Shown: positions 52,488 through 61,871, numbered from the stretch's first letter. The stretch: 64,000 nucleotides of DNA from Weissella ceti (GCF_018394055.1 NZ_CP074441.1:744001-808000), one strand, 5' to 3'. Program-made: numbers and translations. The notes: a model not told the origin generated them from the sequence alone.

Positions 52488-53594
52488 CTAATCAAGAACT
52501 TCCTTATTTGGATTAAATTTGTACCATTCTGGAGGTTCTGGATGTTCCACTGTTTGATATGTGGTTTTCAAATGATCTAGATACATGTAAAAATCTGGAA
52601 ACAAATTATCTATTGTATAATGATACGATTTTAACTTAGTTTCAATGTCTTTAGTGGCTGTTAATAAAGCATATTGTTTATCTGTATATCCATCGTATCG
52701 TTCGTCTTCATTATCCGGCTTTTCCAAGCCTAACAATTCATCTATTGAATTAATTTTAGGAGTTATCGGTTTGATCCTAATAACTATTCGACAAATAGAC
52801 TCATCAGACTTTTCAAATAACAAATTAGTATCGTCTAATAAACGATCAAAATTTAAAAACGCTCCTTTTTGAGCATCTATTCGCAAGTTAGAATTATTTT
52901 TTTCTACTTCTTGAAATAATTTATTACGTCCATTATTTTTTATAAAGAATATTTCGAATTGAGGAAAATAGTTTTTCTTTTCGATTCCCTTTTTAAATCC
53001 ATCAACCATAAACAACATAGCTATAAATGGATTTTTAGTCACATCAACTAACGGGGTTCCCATTCCATAATGTTGTAATTCAGCTAAATTTTTTACACGA
53101 TCATCACCATATTCGTGATATTGAACAACGGATGGGTATTTACGGGCAATATCTCTGTAAATTTCTTCAAAATTATCACGGAACTGATCGTCAAAAGAAT
53201 CTCTTAAAATAGTTGGCGTTAACTCCCAATCTCCATTTTGTCCCCTAAAATAGGGCGTAACTTCATCGGGAACATTAAGCATAATTAAATCTATAAGTTC
53301 TTTTAGCGCATAAAATGTAGACCATGATTGCCTTACTTTTGAGTCAGCATATTTTTCTGTAACCTTTAGGTTAGTAATTGCTTCGGGCACACTATCAATA
53401 CATTTAGCTAACCCTTTTCGTTCCCAAATTTTTTGTTCATTTTCCGTTAAATCCTGGCACAATATGTCAGTCATATAATAAATGCGATTTTTATTTGAGA
53501 TAGTCGAAGTAATATTAATATCAATATTGAACGAGCTGAACACGTTATCTTCAGAATAAATAGATTTCAATTCAGAATATGTCAATTTACTCAT
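52488..53594 (-). CDS. FRG-domain protein, defence-like cargo
   Basis: 368 residues. An FRG domain covers about residues 95-290: TPYFRGQNGDWELTPTILRD with the name-giving Phe-Arg-Gly (116-118), then LAELQHYGMGTPLVDVTKNP and IAMLFMV. The N-terminal 90 residues are of unknown type. FRG domains occur in several phage-defence and toxin-like settings, without a settled activity. The gene starts two bases after an ImmA/IrrE protease gene, so the two form a unit. Confidence 0.75.
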   Translation of the reverse strand: MSKLTYSELKSIYSEDNVFSSFNIDINITSTISNKNRIYYMTDILCQDLTENEQKIWERKGLAKCIDSVPEAITNLKVTEKYADSKVRQSWSTFYALKELIDLIMLNVPDEVTPYFRGQNGDWELTPTILRDSFDDQFRDNFEEIYRDIARKYPSVVQYHEYGDDRVKNLAELQHYGMGTPLVDVTKNPFIAMLFMVDGFKKGIEKKNYFPQFEIFFIKNNGRNKLFQEVEKNNSNLRIDAQKGAFLNFDRLLDDTNLLFEKSDESICRIVIRIKPITPKINSIDELLGLEKPDNEDERYDGYTDKQYALLTATKDIETKLKSYHYTIDNLFPDFYMYLDHLKTTYQTVEHPEPPEWYKFNPNKEVLD

Positions 53595-53596
53595 TG

Positions 53597-54154
53597 TTAA
53601 AATCCTTGAGTAGCTGTGAGGATATTTAAACGATCCACACGAATATTCAAAGCCTGATTAGACACCTGCATTTTCTTTGCTATCTCAGATAGAACAACAT
53701 CAACATCCGTTGTGTTAATTTTTTCCTTATCAAGCCCTTTTTCAGATAAGACATTTTCCAAATGATGTTCTATTAAGTTTTTAGGCATAATCAATTCGGC
53801 AGAGAATTTATTTGCAAAAACTTCATCTACCTTTTCTTCCTCACTGTATTCAGTCGCTTCTCCACGCATCGCAAAAGTTTTATTTTGTAAAATATGGGCT
53901 AATTCATGCCCCAATGTAAAGTTTTTGCGTCCTTCACTATTAGATTTATTAATACAAATGATTGACTCATTCGCATCAACAAACCCACTTAATCGTCCAA
54001 GATCCTTTTCAGAAACAGTGTAGTTAACTCGTTCAATAATTTGTCTAACATCAATAAAATCTTGTATTTCTTCGTCTTTATCAATAGCAGTTACGCCCAA
54101 AAGCTGATTCACACCATTCAAAAACTGCGGTGTATATGCGTCTCCATACTTCAT
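53597..54154 (-). CDS. ImmA/IrrE-type metallopeptidase paired with FRG protein
   Basis: 185 residues from the ATG at 54154 behind GGGGGAGAATACAC. The zinc motif is GHELAHIL at residues 82-89 and the third ligand region EKVDEVFANKFSAELIMP. Unlike the prophage copy, no repressor gene lies beside it; the partner is the FRG protein. It could be the sensor or activator of a defence pair (inference). Confidence 0.85.
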   Translation of the reverse strand: MKYGDAYTPQFLNGVNQLLGVTAIDKDEEIQDFIDVRQIIERVNYTVSEKDLGRLSGFVDANESIICINKSNSEGRKNFTLGHELAHILQNKTFAMRGEATEYSEEEKVDEVFANKFSAELIMPKNLIEHHLENVLSEKGLDKEKINTTDVDVVLSEIAKKMQVSNQALNIRVDRLNILTATQGF

Positions 54155-54593
54155 GTGTATTCTCCCCCACATCATGTGTTAACTATTTTTAGTATACAAC
54201 ATCTACTCGTTTTGAAACATGCATAATAGTTATTTTAAATCAAAATTTTCATAAATATATAAAAAACGCTACCTCATGACAAGATAACGAAAAGAACAGC
54301 AGGCTGATATTTAGTGTTTGTAAAGTGTCTGGGAGTGTCTAATCTAAGTTATGTACATTGACACTCATTTATACTCTAACCATTGATACAAGCGCATTTC
54401 TGACACTTATTAGTATCTATTCATACTCCTATTTTAGAAAATTGTTTATTATAACATGCAATCGCCTAAGAATAAGGGCTTACTGCGAAACTTATTCACT
54501 TTCATACAGGAAGCACGTATAGAACCTTTAAGCTAAATTTGGTATTATATTTAATAAGGTTTTACATATTTAAGGATTGGTGGTTATTTACCA
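54155..54593. other. Right end of the satellite and mvk leader
   Basis: Holds four AGTGTC-type arm-site candidates: direct at 54324 and 54334, inverted (GACACT) at 54360 and 54402; one copy (44572) lies at the left end. The right att repeat is at 54442-54457. Next comes the mvk leader with an AT-rich promoter-like stretch. No gene was found. Confidence 0.6.
54442..54457. other. Right att repeat of the satellite element
   Basis: Second perfect copy of ATTGTTTATTATAACA, marking the chromosomal junction before the mevalonate operon. Confidence 0.65.
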
Positions 54594-54596
54594 ATG
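54572..54596 (+). promoter_or_regulatory. Hairpin covering the mvk start codon
   Basis: ATTGGT (54576-54581) can pair with ACCAAT (54590-54595), whose last two bases are the first two of the ATG. The AAGGA ribosome site lies at its 5' foot. It could lower translation or respond to a factor. Confidence 0.35.
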
Positions 54597-55529
54597 AAAA
54601 AAATTGCGACTGGTACGAGTCATGCAAAGGTTATTTTAACGGGCGAACATGCAGTTGTTTACGAACAACCTGCAATTGCCCTACCTTTGCCTGATATGTC
54701 TTTAACCGCAACATTAACAGAACGTCATCACGGGCAAATTATCGTAGCGCCAGGCTACTATGGTCCGTTGGCCGAAATGGCTGAAATGTACGAAGGAGTG
54801 CGTCAATTAATCATGCGCCTGCTACGTCATTTTTCTGCGCCTGAAATGGCATTTAAATTAAAAATTACATCAAGTATTCCTGAAGAACGTGGTATGGGTT
54901 CTTCAGCAGCAACTGCAGTCGCTATTACGCGTGCTTTTTTCAATTACTTTGAAACCCCTTTGACTAACGCAGAATTGCAAAAATGGGCAAGTATTGAAGA
55001 AGCCATTACCCATGGTTCATCATCTGGAATTGATGCAGCAACAGTTGCCCACGATGTCCCTATTTGGTTCATTAAAGGTCAAGAACCTACGACTATTCCC
55101 ATGGACCTATCCGCAACCCTAATCATTGCGGATACTGGTATCCACGGTCAAACCGGATTAGCAGTGTCCGTTGTACGTCAACGCTTGATGTTCAATGAAG
55201 ATAATGCTGCAGAACGCATTGAAAGTCTTGGGGATGTTTCTAAAACTGCTCGTGATACGTTAGCACAAAATGATGCGCAAGCGCTTGGTGCAGCAATGAA
55301 TAATGCACAAGAACACCTTAGTGCATTAGGTGTCTCTCACCCTGAATTAGATAAACTTGTCAATGCGTCTCGTAATGCTGGTGCATTAGGCGCCAAACTT
55401 ACTGGTGGCGGTGTCGGAGGTGCAATGTTGGCCCTAACCGATACACCCGAAGCAACTACTGCCGTTGTATCAGCGCTTGAACATGCTGGTGCGCGTGAAA
55501 TTTGGATTCAAACATATCCACAAAGTTAG
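54594..55529 (+). CDS. mvk: Mevalonate kinase
   Basis: 311 residues of the GHMP kinase family: N-terminal GEHAVVYEQPAIALPL, the ATP-binding IPEERGMGSSAATAVA, and SSGIDAA with the catalytic Asp, plus KLTGGGVGGAMLAL near the end. First step of the lower mevalonate pathway, making phosphomevalonate. First gene of a four-gene operon. Confidence 0.96.
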   Translation: MKKIATGTSHAKVILTGEHAVVYEQPAIALPLPDMSLTATLTERHHGQIIVAPGYYGPLAEMAEMYEGVRQLIMRLLRHFSAPEMAFKLKITSSIPEERGMGSSAATAVAITRAFFNYFETPLTNAELQKWASIEEAITHGSSSGIDAATVAHDVPIWFIKGQEPTTIPMDLSATLIIADTGIHGQTGLAVSVVRQRLMFNEDNAAERIESLGDVSKTARDTLAQNDAQALGAAMNNAQEHLSALGVSHPELDKLVNASRNAGALGAKLTGGGVGGAMLALTDTPEATTAVVSALEHAGAREIWIQTYPQS

Positions 55530-55544
55530 GAGAATATTGTTTAC

Positions 55545-56531
55545 ATGGAGACATATACTGCCCGTGCACATACTAATATTGCGTTATTGAAATACTGGGG
55601 GAAGGACGATACCACTTACATGGTTCCGACAACAACTTCAATTTCATTAACACTTGATGAATTTTACACAGATACAACGGTTACTTTTGATGAAAGTCTA
55701 TCTGAAGATATTGTGACATTAAATGAAACAACGTTAACTGGTAATAAGGCCAATAAGGTCGTTCGTGTCTTAGACTTAGTTCGTGAACAAGCTGGTATTT
55801 CAGCCTTTGCACATGTGTCTTCTACTAATCATGTCCCTACTGCGGCTGGTTTAGCATCGTCTGCATCTGCTTTCGCTGCTTTAGCTGGTGCCGCTTTACA
55901 TGCTGCTGGATTACAACCTTCTCTAACTGATATTTCACGTCTTGCTCGTCGTGGATCAGGTTCTGCATCTCGCTCTGTCTTTGGTGGTTTCGTTAAATGG
56001 GAACGCGGTACTGATGATGCAACATCTGTAGCGGAACCCTTAAATGAACAAATTGATTGGCCAATTCAATTGATTACTGTGATTTTGAATGATCAACCAA
56101 AAGCTATTGATTCACGTTCAGGCATGCAACATGCCAAAGACACCTCTCCTTTCTATATGGATTGGGTCAATCGTACGAACAGCCAAACACAAAACATGAT
56201 CGATGCATTAAATGCACATGATCTTGATACGATTGGTACAATTGCGGAAGCAAACGCGCTAGAAATGCACGCCACTAATGCAACAGCCCAACCACCCTTC
56301 AACTATTTAACTGACCGTTCTTGGTCAGTTCTATCAATCGTGCAACAATTACGTGAGACTGGCATTTCGGTTTACGCAACGATGGACGCCGGTCCTAATG
56401 TGAAATTAATTTCTGATCCAAAAGATACTGACCAGATTTTGTCTGCATTACGCGCTTGGCAACCAGATGTTATGACACAAGTCGCGACACCTGGCCCTGG
56501 TATCAAGATTCACAAAGGAAGCGAAATATGA
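55545..56531 (+). CDS. mvaD: Diphosphomevalonate decarboxylase
   Basis: 328 residues. Family signatures: ALLKYWGKDD at the N-terminus, TAAGLASSASAFAALAGAAL for ATP, GSGSASRSVFGGFVKW, and MDAGPNVKLI near the end. It makes isopentenyl diphosphate with loss of CO2. It starts 15 bases after mvk and overlaps the next gene (ATGA). Confidence 0.97.
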   Translation: METYTARAHTNIALLKYWGKDDTTYMVPTTTSISLTLDEFYTDTTVTFDESLSEDIVTLNETTLTGNKANKVVRVLDLVREQAGISAFAHVSSTNHVPTAAGLASSASAFAALAGAALHAAGLQPSLTDISRLARRGSGSASRSVFGGFVKWERGTDDATSVAEPLNEQIDWPIQLITVILNDQPKAIDSRSGMQHAKDTSPFYMDWVNRTNSQTQNMIDALNAHDLDTIGTIAEANALEMHATNATAQPPFNYLTDRSWSVLSIVQQLRETGISVYATMDAGPNVKLISDPKDTDQILSALRAWQPDVMTQVATPGPGIKIHKGSEI

Positions 56532-57595
56532 TGATTGTCGAAAAAGCACCAGGTAAGCTCTTTTTAGCTGGTGAATATGCGGTAACAAATACAGGCCAAA
56601 CTAGTATCATCATGGCAGTTAATCGCTACATTACTGTAACGTTAACACCTAATACGGTTGACCGCTTATCATTCGATAATGGTGACTATGCACCTTTATC
56701 AATTGACCTATCTACATTAAAAGACCAGTCATTAGAAAACGACTGGTCTCTTTGCTTACGAACATGTCAGATTATGGCTGATTGGTTAACCCACCATGAC
56801 CAACCACTACATGGATTTGACGTGACAATTAGTAGCGACCTAACCCAAGGTAACCAAAAGCTAGGATTAGGGTCGTCCGCAGCTCTAGTTGTAGCACTAA
56901 CACGAGCTATCCTGTCAGCGCATAACAAGTCTGTGTCAAATGATGTACTCTTTAAATTAGGTGTTTTAACGACCATCACGACCCCACCGTTCCATAGTGG
57001 ATCAATGGGAGATATCGCCTCAGCTGTCTATGGTGGTGTGATTCATTACCGTAAATTTGATGGTCAATGGTTAAAAGAACAATTGGTAACCCAATCCATT
57101 TTGGATTTAGTTATGACTAAATGGCCTGAAATGGCAATCACTCCACTACAATTCCCCAGTGATTGGCAATTGTTAGTCGGTTGGACTGGTCAACCAGCAA
57201 ATACACAAGATATGTTAGCTGTCCATCAAGAACTAGCCCGTTTGTATCGTCAAACGCTATCAACCAAGTCGACCCCCTTGGTTGATAAATTAGCAAAAGC
57301 TATTGAAGCTGATGATTATTTACGCGTGGCTACGTTAATGCAGCTAAACCAAGAAGCCCTAAAGGTTTACGCGAAGTCTATGCACCTAAACTATCTAACT
57401 GATCGGTTGCATATGCTTCTCGTGATTGCCCATAAGTTTGGCGCAGCAACCAAGATTTCTGGCGCTGGTGGTGGCGATAATGGTATTGCGATTGTCAAAT
57501 CGGCTGAAAAAGCTGAAAAAATCGAAGCTGCGTGGATTAATCACGATATTACACCTTTACAACTTGAAATTGCACCAGAAAGAGGTATGGATTAA
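56528..57595 (+). CDS. pmk: Phosphomevalonate kinase
   Basis: 355 residues from the ATG at 56528, which overlaps the mvaD stop. GHMP kinase: APGKLFLAGEYAVT, GNQKLGLGSSAALVVALTRA, and SGAGGGDNGIAI. It makes diphosphomevalonate. The order mvk-mvaD-pmk-fni is usual in lactic acid bacteria. Confidence 0.95.
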   Translation: MMIVEKAPGKLFLAGEYAVTNTGQTSIIMAVNRYITVTLTPNTVDRLSFDNGDYAPLSIDLSTLKDQSLENDWSLCLRTCQIMADWLTHHDQPLHGFDVTISSDLTQGNQKLGLGSSAALVVALTRAILSAHNKSVSNDVLFKLGVLTTITTPPFHSGSMGDIASAVYGGVIHYRKFDGQWLKEQLVTQSILDLVMTKWPEMAITPLQFPSDWQLLVGWTGQPANTQDMLAVHQELARLYRQTLSTKSTPLVDKLAKAIEADDYLRVATLMQLNQEALKVYAKSMHLNYLTDRLHMLLVIAHKFGAATKISGAGGGDNGIAIVKSAEKAEKIEAAWINHDITPLQLEIAPERGMD

Positions 57596-58641
57596 TGGAT
57601 TCACAACATATGCATCGTAAAGATGAACATCTTGCTTTAGCCGAAGCGCTATATCGACAACAAGCACCCGTTTCTTCATTAGATGGCGTTCGCTTGATTC
57701 ACCGCCCCTTTCCTGAATCAAGTGTTGATCAAGTTAACTTAAGTTGGCAAGACGAACACTTTAATTGGCAATTCCCCTTCTATATTGAAGCAATGACTGG
57801 GGGTACACCACGTACCAATGACGTAAATGCCAAATTGGCAGAAGCAGCGGCGCAAACAGGTATTGCAATGGCTGTTGGTTCTGAAAGCATTGCCATTAAG
57901 GATCCTTCAAAACGTTCTGGTTTTGAAGCCTTGCGTCAAATTAATCCTGATGGTTTTATGATGGCCAACATTGGGGCTGGAAATAATCTGGATGCAGCGA
58001 AACAAGCTGTCGAAATCCTGGGTGCTAATGCGTTGGAATATCATGTCAATGTTGCCCAAGAATTAATCATGCCTGAAGGTGACCGTTCATTCTACTGGCT
58101 AGACGACTTGGCTAACATTAAAGCAAACCTAGATGTTCCTGTTATTGTGAAAGAAGTTGGCTTTGGTTTCGACCGCGAAACACTTAACCAACTAGCAGAA
58201 ATGGATATCAATTACGTCTCATTAGGCGGTCGTGGTGGTACTAACTTCGCCAAGATCGAAGATCGTCGTAACCGCGCTGTCCCTCATGAACATGACTATC
58301 TTGCGGATTGGGGCCAAACAACTGCTGAAACCCTATTGGAAGCGCGCAACACTCCTACTTCATTAACGACATTTGCAACTGGTGGCATGCAAACACCACT
58401 CGATGTCTTAAAAGCACAAGTTTTAGGTGCCCGAACAGTTGGTGTGGCTGGTCACTTCTTACACATCTTAATGAATAATGATGTTGAGACGCTTGTAACC
58501 GAAATCAATCAATGGAAAGCGCACTTGGCTAAGTTATACACACTTGTCGGTGCGCAAGAATACAGCGATTTAGCAAAGGTCCCCTTTGTATTAAATACTG
58601 AGTTAAAGAACTATGCTGATCAACGTAACCTATTGCGTTAA
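57595..58641 (+). CDS. fni: Type 2 isopentenyl-diphosphate isomerase (FMN)
   Basis: 348 residues; start overlaps the previous stop by one base. Motifs: RKDEHLALAEALY at the N-terminus, EAMTGGTPRTNDVNAKLAEAA, VIVKEVGFGFDRETL, SLGGRGGTNFAKIEDRR and FATGGMQTPLDVLKA (FMN phosphate site). Interconverts the two C5 isoprenoid units. Confidence 0.97.
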   Translation: MDSQHMHRKDEHLALAEALYRQQAPVSSLDGVRLIHRPFPESSVDQVNLSWQDEHFNWQFPFYIEAMTGGTPRTNDVNAKLAEAAAQTGIAMAVGSESIAIKDPSKRSGFEALRQINPDGFMMANIGAGNNLDAAKQAVEILGANALEYHVNVAQELIMPEGDRSFYWLDDLANIKANLDVPVIVKEVGFGFDRETLNQLAEMDINYVSLGGRGGTNFAKIEDRRNRAVPHEHDYLADWGQTTAETLLEARNTPTSLTTFATGGMQTPLDVLKAQVLGARTVGVAGHFLHILMNNDVETLVTEINQWKAHLAKLYTLVGAQEYSDLAKVPFVLNTELKNYADQRNLLR

Positions 58642-58658
58642 TTAAATCAATCAAGATA

Positions 58659-58706
58659 AAACAGCAAGGAAGTCATTACCTATGTAATCTTCCTCGCTGT
58701 TTTTTG
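58659..58706 (+). terminator. Terminator of the mevalonate operon
   Basis: AACAGC and AGGAAG pair with CTTCCT and GCTGTT, followed by TTTTTTG. Confidence 0.85.
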
Positions 58707-58796
58707 TTTCCGTTGACCACCGATGATATTTATCGTATAATACTATTGTTCATAAAATAAACCCACATTATGGGCATAAACAGAGATGAGGTATAC

Positions 58797-59144
58797 ATGA
58801 TGAAAAAAATTTTGGCGCTACTACTCCTAGCCGCGGTTCTATTCGTTGGTTTCAAGGGATATAACTACTACAATGATCGTTACAACGGTTCACCTTATTA
58901 TGTTCAAGTGTTAGATGCGCCTAAGGAAGAACGTCAAAAATCTGACGATGGCCAAGATATGGGCATGGGTTACATCTACAATTTCACTGCTAAGGATCCT
59001 AAGGGACAACCACGTAACTTAGAAGTGGTTGAATATCGTAAGCCTTTACCAGAAAATGCTTGGATTAAGATCACAGCAAGCAAAAAGATTGTTAATAATG
59101 TTGAAATCGTTGCTGCAGCGGATGTTCCTACTCTCGCTAAGTAA
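58797..59144 (+). CDS. YxeA-like small exported protein (DUF1093)
   Basis: 115 residues from the ATG at 58797 behind GATGAGGTATAC. N-terminal signal or anchor helix (ILALLLLAAVLFVGFKGY), then a small OB-like domain (YIYNFTAKDPKGQPRNLEV). The YxeA family is widespread in firmicutes. Its role is unknown. Confidence 0.8.
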   Translation: MMKKILALLLLAAVLFVGFKGYNYYNDRYNGSPYYVQVLDAPKEERQKSDDGQDMGMGYIYNFTAKDPKGQPRNLEVVEYRKPLPENAWIKITASKKIVNNVEIVAAADVPTLAK

Positions 59145-59167
59145 GCATATCATCCGTATATAAACAC

Positions 59168-59204
59168 AAAAAGGCTAATCGAATAATCGATTAGCCTTTT
59201 GTTT
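59168..59204. terminator. Two-way terminator between yxeA-like and thioredoxin genes
   Basis: AAAAGGCTAATCGA pairs with TCGATTAGCCTTTT with a short loop, with T and A runs on the two sides. Confidence 0.85.
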
Positions 59205-59258
59205 TTGTAAAAGCTGACTGTATTTTACGACGTGTAGTCGGTCATCTTTATTTAGTCA

Positions 59259-59597
59259 TTAAGCAAGGTTTGCTTCTAACCAAGCTTCAATGTCTACGGG
59301 TGATAGACGTTCCCCATTTCCAATGTGATCAACTTGCTTTCCATCTTCAAATAGAACAAAAGCAGGAATTCCACGTAGGTTTTGATTCAATGCGACATCA
59401 AGGTTTTCATCACGATCAGCATCAATCCAAGCGACATCCTTTGATTCAACTTGATCACGGAACTTTTGGACGAATGGCTTGATTACCTTACAGTCTCCAC
59501 ACCATGATGCTTGTAAGAACATAATTGTCTTCCCATCCGCATTGATGGCTGATTCAACTTCTTCATTTGTATGGGCTGTTGCTTCATAAAAATTCAT
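59259..59597 (-). CDS. Thioredoxin-like protein
   Basis: 112 residues with the active site SWCGDCKVIKPF (Cys 33 and 36) and the cis-proline in RGIPAFVLFEDG. WCGDC in place of WCGPC marks a thioredoxin-like side branch. Probably a cytosolic disulfide reductase. Own ribosome site GAGAGGAGGAAAG. Confidence 0.9.
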   Translation of the reverse strand: MNFYEATAHTNEEVESAINADGKTIMFLQASWCGDCKVIKPFVQKFRDQVESKDVAWIDADRDENLDVALNQNLRGIPAFVLFEDGKQVDHIGNGERLSPVDIEAWLEANLA

Positions 59598-59706
59598 GAA
59601 TCTTTCCTCCTCTCATCTTTTCTTATATTATATGCCGTTTAGAAACGGAATACAAGATATTCTACTTACACAATATAAGTGCAATGATGGTGGAATATTT
59701 GCTTTT

Positions 59707-59859
59707 CTACCTTCGAATTATTTGCATCGCAAAAAAAAGAAATAATGCAATTAAAATAACAAGCACAAAAAAACAATGAAAGGTTGTTAATAGTGTGACT
59801 AGCAAATAACACACAAGTGTTAGGCCCCATAATATTACTAAATGACTGGCTTTAATCAT
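59707..59859 (-). CDS. 50-residue hydrophobic peptide
   Basis: ATG at 59859 overlaps the end of the preceding gene by eight bases; stop TAG at 59707. Two hydrophobic helices (LVILWGLTLVCYLLVTLL, FFVLVILIALFLFFAM) with a short basic end. Unknown. Confidence 0.5.
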   Translation of the reverse strand: MIKASHLVILWGLTLVCYLLVTLLTTFHCFFVLVILIALFLFFAMQIIRR

Positions 59860-60061
59860 AACTTTTCACATCCACAATAGCTTTATTCATCATATTCTGA
59901 TTTAATGTTTGTTTTCTTGGGCAAGGCTTATCAAACGTTATCAGATCAATATTGATCATTTTACTTGCTAAAAGCATTGTGCGCCCGTTCGCCGGTGCGA
60001 GACTATGTAACTTATGCTTCATCCAACTATAAAATCTTAATTGAAATAATTTTTTAGGCAT
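59852..60061 (-). CDS. 69-residue basic protein of unknown function
   Basis: The ATG at 60061 lies seven bases after AAGGAGG, so it is preferred over the upstream codons. MPKKLFQLRFYSWMKHKLHS, then a short hydrophobic stretch and a cysteine. Overlaps the next small membrane gene. No family recognised. Confidence 0.5.
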   Translation of the reverse strand: MPKKLFQLRFYSWMKHKLHSLAPANGRTMLLASKMINIDLITFDKPCPRKQTLNQNMMNKAIVDVKSYD

Positions 60062-60221
60062 AGTCATCCTCCTTATGTTTACATCAATATATGTTGAATT
60101 ATAGCAAGCATTATTGAATTGTTTACGCACTCTTTTTTAGAGAACGATAAATTAACTGTGTTTTTAACATATTGCTCCTGCATCTAATCCATACATTTTC
60201 TAAAATGATTAATGTACAGAA

Positions 60222-60257
60222 AAACCGCTTACTAGGTATTTCACCTAATAAGCGGTT
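60222..60257. terminator. Terminator of yidC
   Basis: AACCGCTTA and TAAGCGGTT form a 9-bp stem, with an inner TAGGT/ACCTA pairing. Confidence 0.75.
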
Positions 60258-60267
60258 CATATTAATG

Positions 60268-61221
60268 TTATTGGTTGTTCTTTTGCTTACGAGCTTGATT
60301 TTCACGACGAATGTCTTCTTCAGTCACTTCGTTAGTGATATCCTTCGGTGCTTCTTGAGATTGCGCAGCTTGTTGCTCTTGCGCCTTCTTCATAGCAGTT
60401 GCGAACGCACCAGTTTGTTCAACTTCAACACGACCAGCCAAAGCATCATCGGCGACATCAACAACAACGAATGAATTGGCAACTCCGGCACGAATACGTG
60501 GACGCCATACAACGATGATAATTGTTTGAACAATCATAATCAAGGCACCTACCAAGAAGTACAAGGCAATACCAGCGTTAGTTACCCAAGTCATGAAGAA
60601 CATCATAACTGGCATAATGTACATCATAGTTTGCATAGCCTTCTTTTGTTCCGCTGGAATACCAATCATTGAAAGATATGCTTGAACCATGTAGATCACT
60701 CCAGTGGCGATTGCCAAGAATGGGCTTTGTTCTGCCAATGAAATCCCAAAGAATGACGCGTGAGCCAATTCTGGAGACCCCTTAATGGCATCGTACAATC
60801 CAATAAAGATTGGCCATTGAATGATCAATGTTGTGAAGTTCATCCCCCCAAACATTGATACACCGTTCTTTTGGTAAACAGCCATCATTGCTTGAGACGC
60901 CTTCATCTTTTCTTCTTGTGTTGTTGCATTCTTTTGCGCTTCTTGCACCTTTGCTAATTGCGGTTGTAGCAAACGCATCTTTTCTTGTTGCACTGTGGCA
61001 GCATGTTGTTGTTGGACCATCATTGGCATCAAAACCAAGCGGACAACAACTGTCAACATAACAATTGACCAACCAACGGCATTCACACCACCGATTGAGT
61101 GTTCTGCCCATTGCATAAAGTTAGTCAATGGCCCTTGCAAGAACCCAATGTTTCCAGTAAACATCAAGACTAACAGTGCAATCAACAAAATTGGTGTAAT
61201 GCTGAATTTCTTCTTATTCAT
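60268..61221 (-). CDS. yidC: YidC/OxaA membrane insertase
   Basis: 317 residues. An N-terminal signal or transmembrane helix, then the YidC core: VNAVGWSIVMLTVVVRLVLMP (with the conserved arginine in the groove), a cytoplasmic coiled loop, FTTLIIQWPIFIGLYDAI, and MPVMMFFMTWVTNAGIALYF. The basic and glutamine-rich C-terminal tail resembles the YidC2 type. It inserts small membrane proteins. No lipobox cysteine seen. Confidence 0.93.
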   Translation of the reverse strand: MNKKKFSITPILLIALLVLMFTGNIGFLQGPLTNFMQWAEHSIGGVNAVGWSIVMLTVVVRLVLMPMMVQQQHAATVQQEKMRLLQPQLAKVQEAQKNATTQEEKMKASQAMMAVYQKNGVSMFGGMNFTTLIIQWPIFIGLYDAIKGSPELAHASFFGISLAEQSPFLAIATGVIYMVQAYLSMIGIPAEQKKAMQTMMYIMPVMMFFMTWVTNAGIALYFLVGALIMIVQTIIIVVWRPRIRAGVANSFVVVDVADDALAGRVEVEQTGAFATAMKKAQEQQAAQSQEAPKDITNEVTEEDIRRENQARKQKNNQ

Positions 61222-61316
61222 TTTGCTCTATTCCCTACCTTAAGACATCATTTATTTGTCTTATTATATCACATGTTCTTCAAATGCCCTTAAGATAGCC
61301 CTTTTCTTATCTAGAT

Positions 61317-61718
61317 TTAAATGAGTCTTGTATATAATGCAACTTTATCCAGATCAATCTGTTTTTTGTCATCAAAATTATCAAATGCAGATATATTACC
61401 TGGATACTGCTGAATAACATTAAACGCATATTGTGCAACTTCATCTGGTGTTACATTATTTATTTCTAATTGTTCTTTTGACAATTCTACTAGCAACGTC
61501 CGCTTATCACGTGCACATCCTTTGATTGCTGAAACATATCTATTTCGTTCTCCTTCAACGGCACGCTTCCCTTCAAACCATTGATTCAACCCATCAACTT
61601 GTTGATTAAAGGTTTTGTTGATCACCTTTTTATCGTCAGAATGGCCGCCCATCCCCAAAAACATCAACAAAACTACAGCTACAGCCACAACCAATCCCCT
61701 AATTTGGTCCTTCCCCAT
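61317..61718 (-). CDS. Membrane-anchored protein of unknown function
   Basis: About 133 residues from the ATG at 61718 behind GAGGAGTAGTGAATAAG. One N-terminal transmembrane helix (LVVAVAVVLLMFLGMGG), then an outside helical domain with a single cysteine (VSAIKGCARDKRT). Slight likeness to LemA proteins is not enough to name it. Confidence 0.6.
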   Translation of the reverse strand: MGKDQIRGLVVAVAVVLLMFLGMGGHSDDKKVINKTFNQQVDGLNQWFEGKRAVEGERNRYVSAIKGCARDKRTLLVELSKEQLEINNVTPDEVAQYAFNVIQQYPGNISAFDNFDDKKQIDLDKVALYTRLI

Positions 61719-61871
61719 CTTATTCACTACTCCTCTTTTTTGAAGTGTTCCCAATCCCATACTCACTCATGAATCAAATATTTACTAAAAATAAAAATGA
61801 TTCCAAAAATAAAAATCATACATTCATCTTTTTGATAAGTTTAAAATTCATTATACACGATTATCCCCAAT

